The position numbers were made by a program, and so were the translations under genes. Of a stretch of DNA of 11,505 nucleotides, positions 1 through 6,325 are shown piece after piece. How positions within the stretch are numbered: position 1 is the stretch's first letter; each line of letters begins with the position of its first letter. The stretch is from NCBI GenBank assembly GCA_015065395.1, contig SVQJ01000039.1:1-11505 (forward strand). The letters are read 5' to 3'. The stretch comes from Oscillospiraceae bacterium. GTDB taxonomy: Bacteria > Bacillota > Clostridia > Oscillospirales > CAG-272. The notes below the pieces were generated by a model. It was not told where the DNA came from and did not search any database. It worked only from the letters and a program-made list of their open reading frames with translations.

Positions 1-451
1 CTCCGTGGCAAACCTTTTTATGCTTGGGCATCCCCTCAAGACGGGTATGCAGCTCATACTTCGTTGTGGCATCAAGGCTCGTCTCGCTGATCTTGCGGTT
101 CATCTTATCCTTAAGCTTATTAAGGAGGGGGGATGTTTTTGTATGCATTTCAAGCTGGAGATCGACGAAAAGCTCAAGATACTCGTCAATCCTTTCGGGG
201 TTCTCAGCCATAAGCTGGGAAAGGGTCTTGCCTTCGATATAATCGTAAACTATCGCCCACTTGCCCTTGACCGTGGTGACCTCATGGATCTTCGGAATAT
301 TCAGTCCGGTGTCCTCTATACGGGCCTGATTAAGAGCCTCGTTAAGAACGTCTGCCTTGGAATAATTCTCATCAAAGAGCTTTATACACTTTTTGCCGTC
401 TCTATATACGGTCTTATTCTTTCTCTGAGAAATAATATTATCAAATTTCAT
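1..451 (-). CDS. Partial APH-fold small-molecule kinase (aminoglycoside phosphotransferase family), C-terminus outside window
   Basis: The first 150 residues of a kinase-like protein are visible; the rest lies beyond the window edge. The start is the ATG at 449-451, preceded by GGAGG with a five-base spacer. The N-lobe shows a short glycine-poor strand, a candidate ATP-binding lysine (KKCIKLF, K24), a candidate helix-C glutamate near residue 38, and a hinge-like segment IVYDYIEGKTLSQLM (68-81). The last visible residues, KVCHG (146-150), fit the start of the HGDxxxxN Brenner catalytic motif of APH and choline kinases. The family phosphorylates hydroxyl groups of small molecules or drugs; substrate cannot be told from this part. 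It begins 11 bp after the adhE stop, so the two are probably co-transcribed. The sequence resembles chromosomal APH-like paralogues common in anaerobes rather than a known resistance enzyme. Family call is fairly secure, function unknown. Confidence 0.75.
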   Translation of the reverse strand, partial: MKFDNIISQRKNKTVYRDGKKCIKLFDENYSKADVLNEALNQARIEDTGLNIPKIHEVTTVKGKWAIVYDYIEGKTLSQLMAENPERIDEYLELFVDLQLEMHTKTSPLLNKLKDKMNRKISETSLDATTKYELHTRLEGMPKHKKVCHG

Positions 452-462
452 AAATACCTCCA

Positions 463-3096
463 TTATACAGGCATTTCGGGCTCTTCGAAATGCTTTGCGT
501 AATATGCGTTAAGATACATCTGTCGGATCTCGCTCATAAGGGGATAACGGGGGTTTGCGCCTGTGCACTGGTCATCAAAGGCCTGCTCGGTCATTTCATC
601 AAGACGGGAAAGGAAATCGTTTTCATCTATTCCGTAATCCCTGATGCTTTCCTTGATACCAACCTTTGCCTTAAGCTGATTTATTGCAGAGATAAGGTTT
701 TCAAGCTTTTCATCATCGCCGTTTCCTCCCACACCGAGGTACTCTGCGATCTCTGCATATCTCTTCTTGGTATAAGGATGATCGTACTGTGAGAATGTTC
801 CCATTTTTACGGGAGCATCGCTTGAATTGAAGCGGATGACCTCCTCGATAAGGAGAGCGTTAGCAACGCCGTGGGGCAGATGGTGGAAGGCGCCCAGCTT
901 ATGAGCCATAGAGTGACAAACTCCGAGGAATGCGTTTGCAAACGCCATTCCTGCCATGGTTGCCGCATTTGCCATCTTTTCTCTTGCCTCTGTATCCACG
1001 CTTCCGTTTTCATAAGCACGGGGGAGATACTCAAATATTATCTTAAGCGCCCGAAGTGCAAGTCCGTCGGTATAATCGGTGGCAAGCATTGAAGCATAAG
1101 CCTCAACTGCATGGGTCACTGCATCGATACCGGAAGCGGCGGTCAGGCCCTTGGGGGCAGACATGTGGAAATCCGTATCGATTATCGCCATATTGGGAAG
1201 AAGCTCATAATCAGCAAGAGGGTATTTTACTCCGGTACTCTCATCGGTGATAACAGCAAAGGGTGTGACCTCGCTTCCCGTTCCAGCGGAGGTAGGGATG
1301 GCGATAAAATACGCCTTTTCTCCCATTTTGGGGAAGGTATAAACTCTCTTCCTTATATCGATAAAGCGCATCGCCATATCCATAAAGTCAGCCTCGGGAT
1401 GCTCATAAAGCACCCACATGATCTTGGCCGCATCCATAGCAGAACCGCCGCCGAGGGCGATAATGCAATCGGGACAGAACGCCTGCATCTGCGCGGCACC
1501 GGCCTTCGCACTTGCAAGGGTGGGATCGGGCTCAACCTCAAAGAATGTGGTATGAACGATACCCATGCTGTCAAGCTTATCAGCTATAGGCTTTGTATAG
1601 CCGTTTTTATAAAGGAAGCTGTCAGTAACGATAAACGCTCTCTTCTTACCCATAACGCTCTTAAGCTCATCAAGAGCTACGGGCAGACAGCCTTTTTTAA
1701 TATAAATCTTTTCAGGTGCTCTGAACCAAAGCATATTCTCTCTCCTTTCTGCCACGGTCTTGATATTCAGAAGGTGCTTAACACCTACGTTTTCGGATAC
1801 GGAGTTGCCGCCCCACGAGCCGCAGCCCAAGGTAAGGGAGGGGGCAAGCTTGAAATTATAAAGATCTCCGATACCGCCGTGGGATGAGGGAGTATTAACG
1901 AGGATACGGCAGGTTTTCATACGGGCAGAAAACTCATCGATAACATCCTTCTTTGCAACGGCATCCAGATAGATAGAGGACGTATGACCAAATCCACCGT
2001 CAGCCACAAGCTGCTCAGCCTTTGCATAAGCATCAGAAAGATCCGATGCCCTATACATTGCAAGAACGGGGGAAAGCTTTTCGTGAGCAAATTCCTCGCT
2101 CAGAAGCACGCTTTCAACCTCTCCGATAAGAATTTTCGTACCCTCGGGCACAGAAACGCCCGAAAGCGACGCAATGGTATGAGCCTTCTGACCAACTATT
2201 CTTGCATTAAGAGAGCCGTTTATGATAATAGTCCTTCTGACCTTATCAAGCTCCTCTTCGTTCAAGAAATAGCAGCCTCTTTTTGCAAACTCAGCCTTGA
2301 CCTTATCGTACACGCCCGCAAGGACGATACACGACTGCTCCGAAGCGCAGATCATACCGTTATCAAAGGTCTTTGAATGAATGATAGAATTGACGGCCAG
2401 AAGAATATCTGCGCTGTCGTCTATTATTGCCGGGGTATTTCCTGCACCAACGCCGAGAGCGGGCTTTCCGCTGGAATAAGCAGCCTTTACCATTCCGGGA
2501 CCTCCCGTTGCCAGGATAAGATCGGATTCCTTCATAACGAGATTGGTCATATCAAGGCTGGGAACATCGATCCATGCAATGATCCCTTCGGGTGCACCTG
2601 CCGCAACTGCAGCTTCAAGCACGATCTTTGCCGCGGCAATGGTTGAGTTCTTTGCTCTGGGATGGGGACTGATAATAATACCGTTACGGGTCTTAAGAGA
2701 GATAAGGGTCTTGAATATTGCGGTGGAGGTGGGGTTAGTGGTGGGGATGACCGCACCGATAACGCCGATAGGCTCCGCTATCCTCTTTATGCCGTAGGCG
2801 GTATCCTCTTCTATAATTCCGCAGGTCTTGGTATCCTTGTATGCGTTGTATATGTATTCTGAAGCGTAGTGATTCTTGATCACCTTATCCTCCACGATAC
2901 CCATGCCTGTTTCTTCAACAGCCATTTTGGCAAGAGGAATACGTGCCTTATTTGCGGCACTCGCGGCACAGAGAAATATCTTATCAACCTGCTCCTGAGA
3001 ATAGGTTGCGAATATTCTTTGCGCTTCACGCACCTTTGCGATCGCCTCTTCAAGTTTTTCCACGCTGTCAACGATAATATATTCTTTATTTTCCAT
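463..3096 (-). CDS. adhE: Bifunctional acetaldehyde-CoA / alcohol dehydrogenase
   Basis: AdhE reduces acetyl-CoA to acetaldehyde and then to ethanol with two NADH, regenerating NAD+ during fermentation in the cytoplasm; the family assembles into spirosome filaments. The 877-residue length is normal. The N-terminal aldehyde dehydrogenase domain (about 1-440) carries the nucleophile C250 in DNGMICASEQS. After a linker, the iron-type alcohol dehydrogenase domain (about 460-870) has the nucleotide-binding ALGGGSAMDAAK (547-558) and the metal ligands D658, H662 (GIDAVTHAVEAY), H728 and H742 (CHSMAHKLGAFHHLPHG). All catalytic residues I looked for are present. The start is the ATG at 3094-3096, preceded by AGGAGA at good spacing; an in-frame TTG at 3115-3117 has no ribosome binding site. 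It has its own consensus promoter and is followed at once by an APH-like kinase gene. Identification is secure. Confidence 0.97.
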   Translation of the reverse strand: MENKEYIIVDSVEKLEEAIAKVREAQRIFATYSQEQVDKIFLCAASAANKARIPLAKMAVEETGMGIVEDKVIKNHYASEYIYNAYKDTKTCGIIEEDTAYGIKRIAEPIGVIGAVIPTTNPTSTAIFKTLISLKTRNGIIISPHPRAKNSTIAAAKIVLEAAVAAGAPEGIIAWIDVPSLDMTNLVMKESDLILATGGPGMVKAAYSSGKPALGVGAGNTPAIIDDSADILLAVNSIIHSKTFDNGMICASEQSCIVLAGVYDKVKAEFAKRGCYFLNEEELDKVRRTIIINGSLNARIVGQKAHTIASLSGVSVPEGTKILIGEVESVLLSEEFAHEKLSPVLAMYRASDLSDAYAKAEQLVADGGFGHTSSIYLDAVAKKDVIDEFSARMKTCRILVNTPSSHGGIGDLYNFKLAPSLTLGCGSWGGNSVSENVGVKHLLNIKTVAERRENMLWFRAPEKIYIKKGCLPVALDELKSVMGKKRAFIVTDSFLYKNGYTKPIADKLDSMGIVHTTFFEVEPDPTLASAKAGAAQMQAFCPDCIIALGGGSAMDAAKIMWVLYEHPEADFMDMAMRFIDIRKRVYTFPKMGEKAYFIAIPTSAGTGSEVTPFAVITDESTGVKYPLADYELLPNMAIIDTDFHMSAPKGLTAASGIDAVTHAVEAYASMLATDYTDGLALRALKIIFEYLPRAYENGSVDTEAREKMANAATMAGMAFANAFLGVCHSMAHKLGAFHHLPHGVANALLIEEVIRFNSSDAPVKMGTFSQYDHPYTKKRYAEIAEYLGVGGNGDDEKLENLISAINQLKAKVGIKESIRDYGIDENDFLSRLDEMTEQAFDDQCTGANPRYPLMSEIRQMYLNAYYAKHFEEPEMPV

Positions 3097-3113
3097 GGTT
3101 TTTCTCCTGTTAG

Positions 3114-3133
3114 TCAATTTCTTTCGAAATTAA
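3114..3133 (-). promoter_or_regulatory. Leader hairpin with GAAA tetraloop upstream of adhE
   Basis: On the minus strand AATTTC-GAAA-GAAATT forms a perfect six-pair stem, extended to eight by one G-U and one A-U pair, closed by a C(GAAA)G GNRA-type tetraloop. It would sit at the very 5' end of the adhE mRNA, since the -10 box is at 3138-3143, and it ends a few bases before the AGGAGA ribosome binding site. It could protect the 5' end of the message or be part of an operator. There is no following T-run, so it is not a terminator. The structure is seen; the role is inferred. Confidence 0.5.
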
Positions 3134-3137
3134 CTTA

Positions 3138-3166
3138 ATTATATAATCATTTCAACCGGTTGTCAA
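3138..3166 (-). promoter_or_regulatory. Consensus SigA-type promoter of adhE with overlapping palindrome
   Basis: Minus-strand TTGACA (3161-3166), a 17 bp spacer and TATAAT (3138-3143) match the vegetative promoter consensus exactly. Transcription should start near 3131, giving a leader of about 35 nt. A perfect 10 bp palindrome, CAACCGGTTG (3153-3162), overlaps the -35 box and the start of the spacer, a good place for a repressor. I do not see a clean Rex-type site (TTGTTAA-N4-TTAACAA). The promoter call is strong; the operator is a guess. Confidence 0.88.
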
Positions 3167-3470
3167 TCATAAGACCTTCAGTTCACCGATTATTTTCAAA
3201 CTGTATAAATATGTGCAAAAAGCTTATAAGTCTTAAAAAATCGCCAAAGGAATTTGTTTCACTGCACATGATCGGATCAACACCGTAGCCGTTTACCATA
3301 TTATCTCCGAGTTTTCCGATTTCTTCAAACCAAAAAAACACATAAATGCTTAGCGATTTTGTTCCCAATGTAAAAAATTGAATGAAATATTGCTCCGCAA
3401 AGCTACCTTTTCTCTCTTATCTTTTCACTGGAAACGACAATTCGAGAGAAGAGAGAAGAGCGAAAAGAAC
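3167..3470. other. Intergenic stretch without a convincing gene
   Basis: This lies between the adhE promoter and the tRNA-Gln terminator. A minus-strand reading frame with an ATG at 3297-3299 ends at 3183 (38 residues) and has GGAG about five bases upstream. It shows no promoter, recognisable domain or terminator, so I do not call it a gene. From about 3404 to 3470 there is an imperfect purine/pyrimidine inverted repeat (CTTTTCTCTCTT against AAGAGCGAAAAG). One extra copy of GAAACGACAAT, also found in the adjacent terminator stem, lies at 3431-3441. Confidence 0.5.
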
Positions 3471-3514
3471 AAAAAGAAACGACAATCTTCTGTCGAAAAT
3501 TGTCGTTTCTTTTT
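3471..3514 (-). terminator. Intrinsic terminator of tRNA-Gln
   Basis: A perfect 16 bp inverted repeat (3471-3486 with 3499-3514) encloses a 12-base loop. Reading on the minus strand, the stem begins at the last A of the tRNA CCA end and finishes in ATTGTCGTTTCTTTTTG, giving the T-rich tail. Both ends of the stem are A/T-rich, so it could also act on plus-strand transcripts. Confidence 0.85.
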
Positions 3515-3587
3515 GGCTGGGATAGCAGGGCTCGAACCTACAAAGCGGGAGTCAAAGTCCCGTGTGTTACCGTTACACCATATCCCA
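3514..3587 (-). tRNA. tRNA-Gln (anticodon UUG)
   Basis: A complete 74-nt cloverleaf reads on the minus strand: acceptor TGGGATA paired with TATCCCA, D-stem GTGT/ACAC, anticodon stem CGGGA/TCCCG with loop CTTTGAC (anticodon TTG, reading CAA and by wobble CAG), a four-base variable region, T-stem GTAGG/CCTGC with loop TTCGAGC, discriminator G and an encoded CCA (3514-3516). The 5' U and weak first acceptor pair are usual for tRNA-Gln. It stands alone with its own promoter and terminator. Confidence 0.97.
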
Positions 3588-3601
3588 TCGCCGACCTTAT
3601 A

Positions 3602-3631
3602 AGTATATCATACAAAGCGCCTCTGTGTCAA
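3602..3631 (-). promoter_or_regulatory. Promoter of tRNA-Gln
   Basis: Minus-strand TTGACA (3626-3631), an 18 bp spacer and TATACT (3602-3607), with TG one base before the -10 box (extended -10). The -10 box ends 14 bases before the mature tRNA 5' end, leaving a very short leader for RNase P to remove. Confidence 0.85.
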
Positions 3632-3691
3632 GAATAAAAATTTCTAAGTCCTCGTATCACAAACACTTTTTTTGCATATAATATCATTGCC

Positions 3692-3751
3692 GGCGGATTT
3701 TATCCGCCACGTCCGTCGCACTGACCCCGTCGGGGTGCGGCGGATATTTTT
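3692..3751 (+). repeat. GC-rich compound palindromic element with terminator-like form
   Basis: GGCGGAT-TTT-ATCCGCC (3692-3708) forms one hairpin. It is followed by a longer one in which TCCGTCGCAC (3712-3721) pairs with GTGCGGCGGA (3735-3744) with one G-U pair, over an inner CCC-GTC-GGG stem. A seven-T run follows on the plus strand (3747-3753). The second GGCGGAT (3739-3745) is identical to the first, so ATCCGCC at 3702-3708 could pair with either, giving two exclusive folds. A TATAAT (3677-3682) lies just upstream with no recognisable -35 box. No plus-strand gene feeds into it. It may be a small terminated RNA, a bare terminator, or one copy of a dispersed palindromic repeat; its GC-richness contrasts sharply with the flanks. 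Confidence 0.55.
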
Positions 3752-4116
3752 TTAGTTCCAATGCATAAAAATTTGTCAAGTCTTTTTTTTGAAATTTCAT
3801 TTTTTCTATATTTCTTTCTCAGTTTTCTTTTTGTTTTTTTCTCCAAAACTATATTTTCAACAGTTTTTTTGGTTTTTTTAGGCTAAAAACCCCCCTAAAA
3901 TCAGAGATTTCAACAAGTTTTCAACAACCGGTGGAAAACTTGTTAGACAATCACCGATATAATTTGAAAAAAAGTCAATTTGTTGAATTTGCACATATTT
4001 TCCCGATTTTTGCCTTTTTTCACTCTTTTCAAAAGAAGATTTTGCAATTTTGACTTTCGTTGATTTCAAAAAATAAGGTATATTTATTCATTATAAAGAG
4101 AATATATGTATATTAC
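3752..4116. other. AT-rich intergenic spacer with repeated TTTTCAACA-like words
   Basis: No gene is supported here; the only modest minus-strand reading frame (3878-4069) starts at TTG without a ribosome binding site. The plus strand is strongly T-rich from 3780 to 3880. TTTTCAACA occurs at 3854-3862 and 3918-3926, ATTTCAACA at 3907-3915, AATTCAACA on the minus strand at 3981-3989, and TTTTCCACC on the minus strand at 3930-3938. A perfect 11 bp inverted repeat, AACAAGTTTTC/GAAAACTTGTT, spans 3912-3944. The words loosely resemble DnaA boxes, but none matches TTATCCACA exactly. Confidence 0.5.
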
Positions 4117-4150
4117 AAAAAAAGGCACGGTGCTCTGTACACCCATGCCT
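4117..4150 (-). terminator. Intrinsic terminator after the membrane protein gene
   Basis: On the minus strand AGGCATGG pairs with CCGTGCCT (one G-U pair), followed by TTTTTTTG. It lies 25 bases after the stop codon of the 4176-4805 gene and closes that single-gene unit. Confidence 0.85.
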
Positions 4151-4175
4151 CTCCTGCATATTTTATTCAAGCGGT

Positions 4176-4805
4176 TTATCTCTTACCCTTCAGCCTGTTT
4201 TGCTTTTCTCTAAGCCTTTTCCTTGCCGCACGCGCTTCGCTCATGCGCTCTCTTTTCTCCCTTTTGATCCTTAACGCTTCTGCCACGAGCTTTTCATCTG
4301 AGAGATACTTCACTCTTGCAAATGCCGCCAAAAGCAATGGAGCCATGCACAAAAGAGCTATGCTGCACCCGAACAGTGTCATATAAAGGGAAACATTTAT
4401 CCACTCAGCACCGGAAAGTGACGCCATGAGAAACGTCCAAAAAAGGCTGACGATGGACCACAGGGGCATTATTACGGGAACCATTGCGCTCATTTTATTC
4501 TTCAGTAATGCAGAAACCAGGCAAACAAGGATTCCGACAGCGGCAAACGAGCATTCTATGGACAGATAAAGCCGAAAATTATCAACCACCACCTGTACTG
4601 CCTCTGCATTCACGTCGAACGCACGCACGGAGAGAAAGAAATGGGCGGCAGTTATACAGGCACCTGCGGCGCCTCCAAGGCTGAGACCCGTGAGCACTCC
4701 TCTACACACCAATGCATTGGTGTGGGAATATATAAAATATAGGGTAGCTATGTTCCAGGCACTCAACACCACCACAAAAAAAATCATAAACAAAATAATT
4801 ATCAT
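4176..4805 (-). CDS. Hypothetical membrane protein with five predicted helices and a basic C-terminal tail
   Basis: I do not recognise this 209-residue protein. It has five hydrophobic segments, at about 2-26, 35-60, 79-101, 105-129 and 135-163. A strongly charged tail follows (165-209), rich in K, R and E in a coiled-coil-like pattern (RIKREKRERMSEARAARKR) and ending in KGKR. By the positive-inside rule the basic tail should be cytoplasmic. There is no catalytic motif or obvious signal peptidase site. The start ATG at 4803-4805 has AGGAG eight bases upstream. It is a single-gene unit with a promoter at 4830-4858 and a terminator at 4117-4150, divergent from the aminotransferase gene. That it is a real gene is well supported; function is unknown. 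Confidence 0.8.
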   Translation of the reverse strand: MIIILFMIFFVVVLSAWNIATLYFIYSHTNALVCRGVLTGLSLGGAAGACITAAHFFLSVRAFDVNAEAVQVVVDNFRLYLSIECSFAAVGILVCLVSALLKNKMSAMVPVIMPLWSIVSLFWTFLMASLSGAEWINVSLYMTLFGCSIALLCMAPLLLAAFARVKYLSDEKLVAEALRIKREKRERMSEARAARKRLREKQNRLKGKR

Positions 4806-4829
4806 AGAAACATCTCCTCGCTTTTCTAT

Positions 4830-4858
4830 ATTTTATCATCATTACGGCCTGTTTTCAA
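4830..4858 (-). promoter_or_regulatory. Promoter of the membrane protein gene
   Basis: Minus-strand TTGAAA (4853-4858), a 17 bp spacer and TAAAAT (4830-4835), with TG one base before the -10 box. It lies 25 bp upstream of the start codon. Divergent from it, 54 bp away, is the -35 region of the aminotransferase promoter. Confidence 0.7.
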
Positions 4859-4912
4859 GAATATGTAAAAAAATCTTTTTTACAAAAAAATGCAATATTT
4901 TTTGAAATGCTC

Positions 4913-4941
4913 TTGCATTTTTGATTCATCGGATGTATAAT
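4913..4941 (+). promoter_or_regulatory. Promoter of the aminotransferase gene
   Basis: A perfect TATAAT (4936-4941) has the weak -35 box TTGCAT (4913-4918) 17 bp upstream. The expected transcript start near 4948 gives a leader of about 68 nt containing a hairpin. The weak -35 box leaves room for an activator or other control. Confidence 0.65.
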
Positions 4942-4973
4942 ATTGTGGTTGTTAGAGGAAAATATGAATTTTT

Positions 4974-4997
4974 CGGGATTTGTAATTGCAAATCCCG
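4974..4997 (+). promoter_or_regulatory. Leader hairpin upstream of the aminotransferase gene
   Basis: CGGGATTTG (4974-4982) and CAAATCCCG (4989-4997) form a perfect nine-pair stem with a six-base loop TAATTG. Only CATTTT follows before the AGGAG ribosome binding site (5004-5008). It could be a weak terminator, an mRNA stabiliser or a protein-binding operator. The structure is clear and the role unknown. Confidence 0.55.
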
Positions 4998-5015
4998 CAT
5001 TTTAGGAGAACTGAA

Positions 5016-6299
5016 ATGAACAAATACGAAAGCATGACAAGACAAGAGCTTGAAAGCGAGCTGAATATTTTATACGCATCCCTTACAGAATACGGCGAAA
5101 AGGGGCTCAATCTTGATTTGACCCGCGGCAAGCCCGGTACCGAGCAGCTTGACATCTCCCAGGAGATGCTGGGCGTTATTTCCACAAGCGATGACTGTAT
5201 GTCACAAAGCGGTATTGACTGCAGAAACTACGGTATTCTGGACGGTCTGCCCGAGGCAAAGCGTCTTTTTTCCCGGCTTCTCAACATCCCCGAGAAAAAT
5301 CTTATCGTTGAGGGCAATTCCTCTCTTAACATTATGTTTGATACCGTTGCCCGCGCCATGCTCTTCGGTGTTTACGGCTCCGAGAAGCCTTGGGGAATGC
5401 AGGGGCACATAAAATTCCTTTGCCCCAGCCCCGGATACGACCGTCATTTCGCTATCTGTGAGGCTATGGGTATTGAGATGATCCCCGTTGACATGACACC
5501 TGACGGCCCCGACATGGATGCTGTTGAAAAGCTGGTTGCCATAGATCCTTCCATCAAGGGAATCTGGTGCGTTCCCAAATTTTCAAATCCCGAGGGATAT
5601 ACCTATTCCGACGAAACTGTGCGCCGCTTTGCAAATCTCAAAACAGCCGCCCCCGATTTCCGTATTTTCTGGGACAATGCTTACGCAGTTCACGAGATAT
5701 ATGATGAAAAGGTAGAGCTTTTGGATATTTTCGAGGAAAGCAAAAAGGCCGGCAACGAGGATAAGGTCTTCTACTTTGCTTCAACATCAAAGATCACCTT
5801 CCCCGGCAGCGGCGTTGCCATCATGGCGGCTAGCGAAAACAATATCATTCAGATCAAGCCCATACTCTCCGCCCAGACCATCGGATTCGACAAGATCAAC
5901 CAGATGCGCCACGTCAAGTACTTCAAGGATGCCGACGGAGTTCACGCTCACATGAAGCGCCACGCTGATATCATCCGCCCCCGTTTTGAGGCTGTTATCA
6001 ACGCCTTCAGAGCTAATCTTTCCGGTATTGCAAGCTGGACCGAGCCTCGCGGCGGCTATTTTGTAAACCTTACGGTTCCCGACGGCTGCGCAAAAAGAGT
6101 TTTTCGCCTTGCCGCTGACGCAGGCGTTACACTTACAAAGGCAGGAGCATCCTTCCCTTACGGAAACGACCCCAGAGACCGCCACCTGCGTATCGCTCCC
6201 ACCTACCCCTCCTTTGCCGATCTTGAAATGGCTATCAGCATACTCTGCCTCTGCGTAAAGGCCGCTGTTATCGAAAAGATGCTCAGCGCAGCGATATAA
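5016..6299 (+). CDS. PLP-dependent aminotransferase, class I fold, aspartate aminotransferase-like (Asp_aminotransf / former MocR-type family)
   Basis: This 427-residue cytoplasmic enzyme probably moves an amino group between aspartate or a similar amino acid and 2-oxoglutarate. It matches the divergent aspartate aminotransferase group known from Corynebacterium glutamicum (Pfam Asp_aminotransf). Visible landmarks are the N-terminal LDLTRGKPG (33-41), phosphate-binding region EGNSSLN (99-105), FSNPEGYTYS (189-198, N191 near the PLP ring), WDNAYAVHEI (219-228, D220 to the pyridine nitrogen, Y223), the PLP lysine K259 in STSKITFPGSGVA, and HLRIAPTYP (390-398, R392 for the substrate carboxylate). 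The start is the ATG at 5016, preceded by AGGAG (5004-5008); an in-frame TTG at 4986 falls inside the leader hairpin. It is a single-gene unit with promoter and terminator. Family is secure, substrate less so. Confidence 0.92.
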   Translation: MNKYESMTRQELESELNILYASLTEYGEKGLNLDLTRGKPGTEQLDISQEMLGVISTSDDCMSQSGIDCRNYGILDGLPEAKRLFSRLLNIPEKNLIVEGNSSLNIMFDTVARAMLFGVYGSEKPWGMQGHIKFLCPSPGYDRHFAICEAMGIEMIPVDMTPDGPDMDAVEKLVAIDPSIKGIWCVPKFSNPEGYTYSDETVRRFANLKTAAPDFRIFWDNAYAVHEIYDEKVELLDIFEESKKAGNEDKVFYFASTSKITFPGSGVAIMAASENNIIQIKPILSAQTIGFDKINQMRHVKYFKDADGVHAHMKRHADIIRPRFEAVINAFRANLSGIASWTEPRGGYFVNLTVPDGCAKRVFRLAADAGVTLTKAGASFPYGNDPRDRHLRIAPTYPSFADLEMAISILCLCVKAAVIEKMLSAAI

Positions 6300-6325
6300 A
6301 CAAAGCTAAAGAATAGAATTATTAT

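Noticed and set aside
1..451. A true antibiotic-resistance aminoglycoside phosphotransferase
   Set aside because: The visible N-lobe resembles general APH-like chromosomal kinases, and there is no mobile element or resistance context. Substrate cannot be assigned.
1111..1887. A 258-codon open frame on the plus strand inside adhE
   Set aside because: It lies wholly antisense to a secure adhE, has no ribosome binding site or recognisable domain, and is the usual by-product of biased codon use on the other strand.
3097..3117. TTG at 3115-3117 as a longer adhE start
   Set aside because: The ribosome binding site AGGAGA lies inside this extension, correctly placed for the ATG at 3096, and TTG has none upstream.
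3183..3368. Small minus-strand frame (61 codons from TTG, 38 from ATG at 3299)
   Set aside because: The TTG has no ribosome binding site. The inner ATG has GGAG, but there is no promoter, known domain or terminator. Kept only as a note in the intergenic entry.
3378..3602. Plus-strand frame of 74 codons across the tRNA-Gln gene
   Set aside because: It reads antisense through the terminator and tRNA and has no ribosome binding site.
3840..3990. Chromosomal replication origin
   Set aside because: No dnaA, dnaN or rnpA nearby, no exact TTATCCACA boxes, and the flanking highly expressed genes do not diverge from this point.
4986..5015. Upstream TTG start extending the aminotransferase by 10 residues
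   Set aside because: It lies in the leader hairpin; AGGAG at 5004-5008 fits the ATG at 5016.
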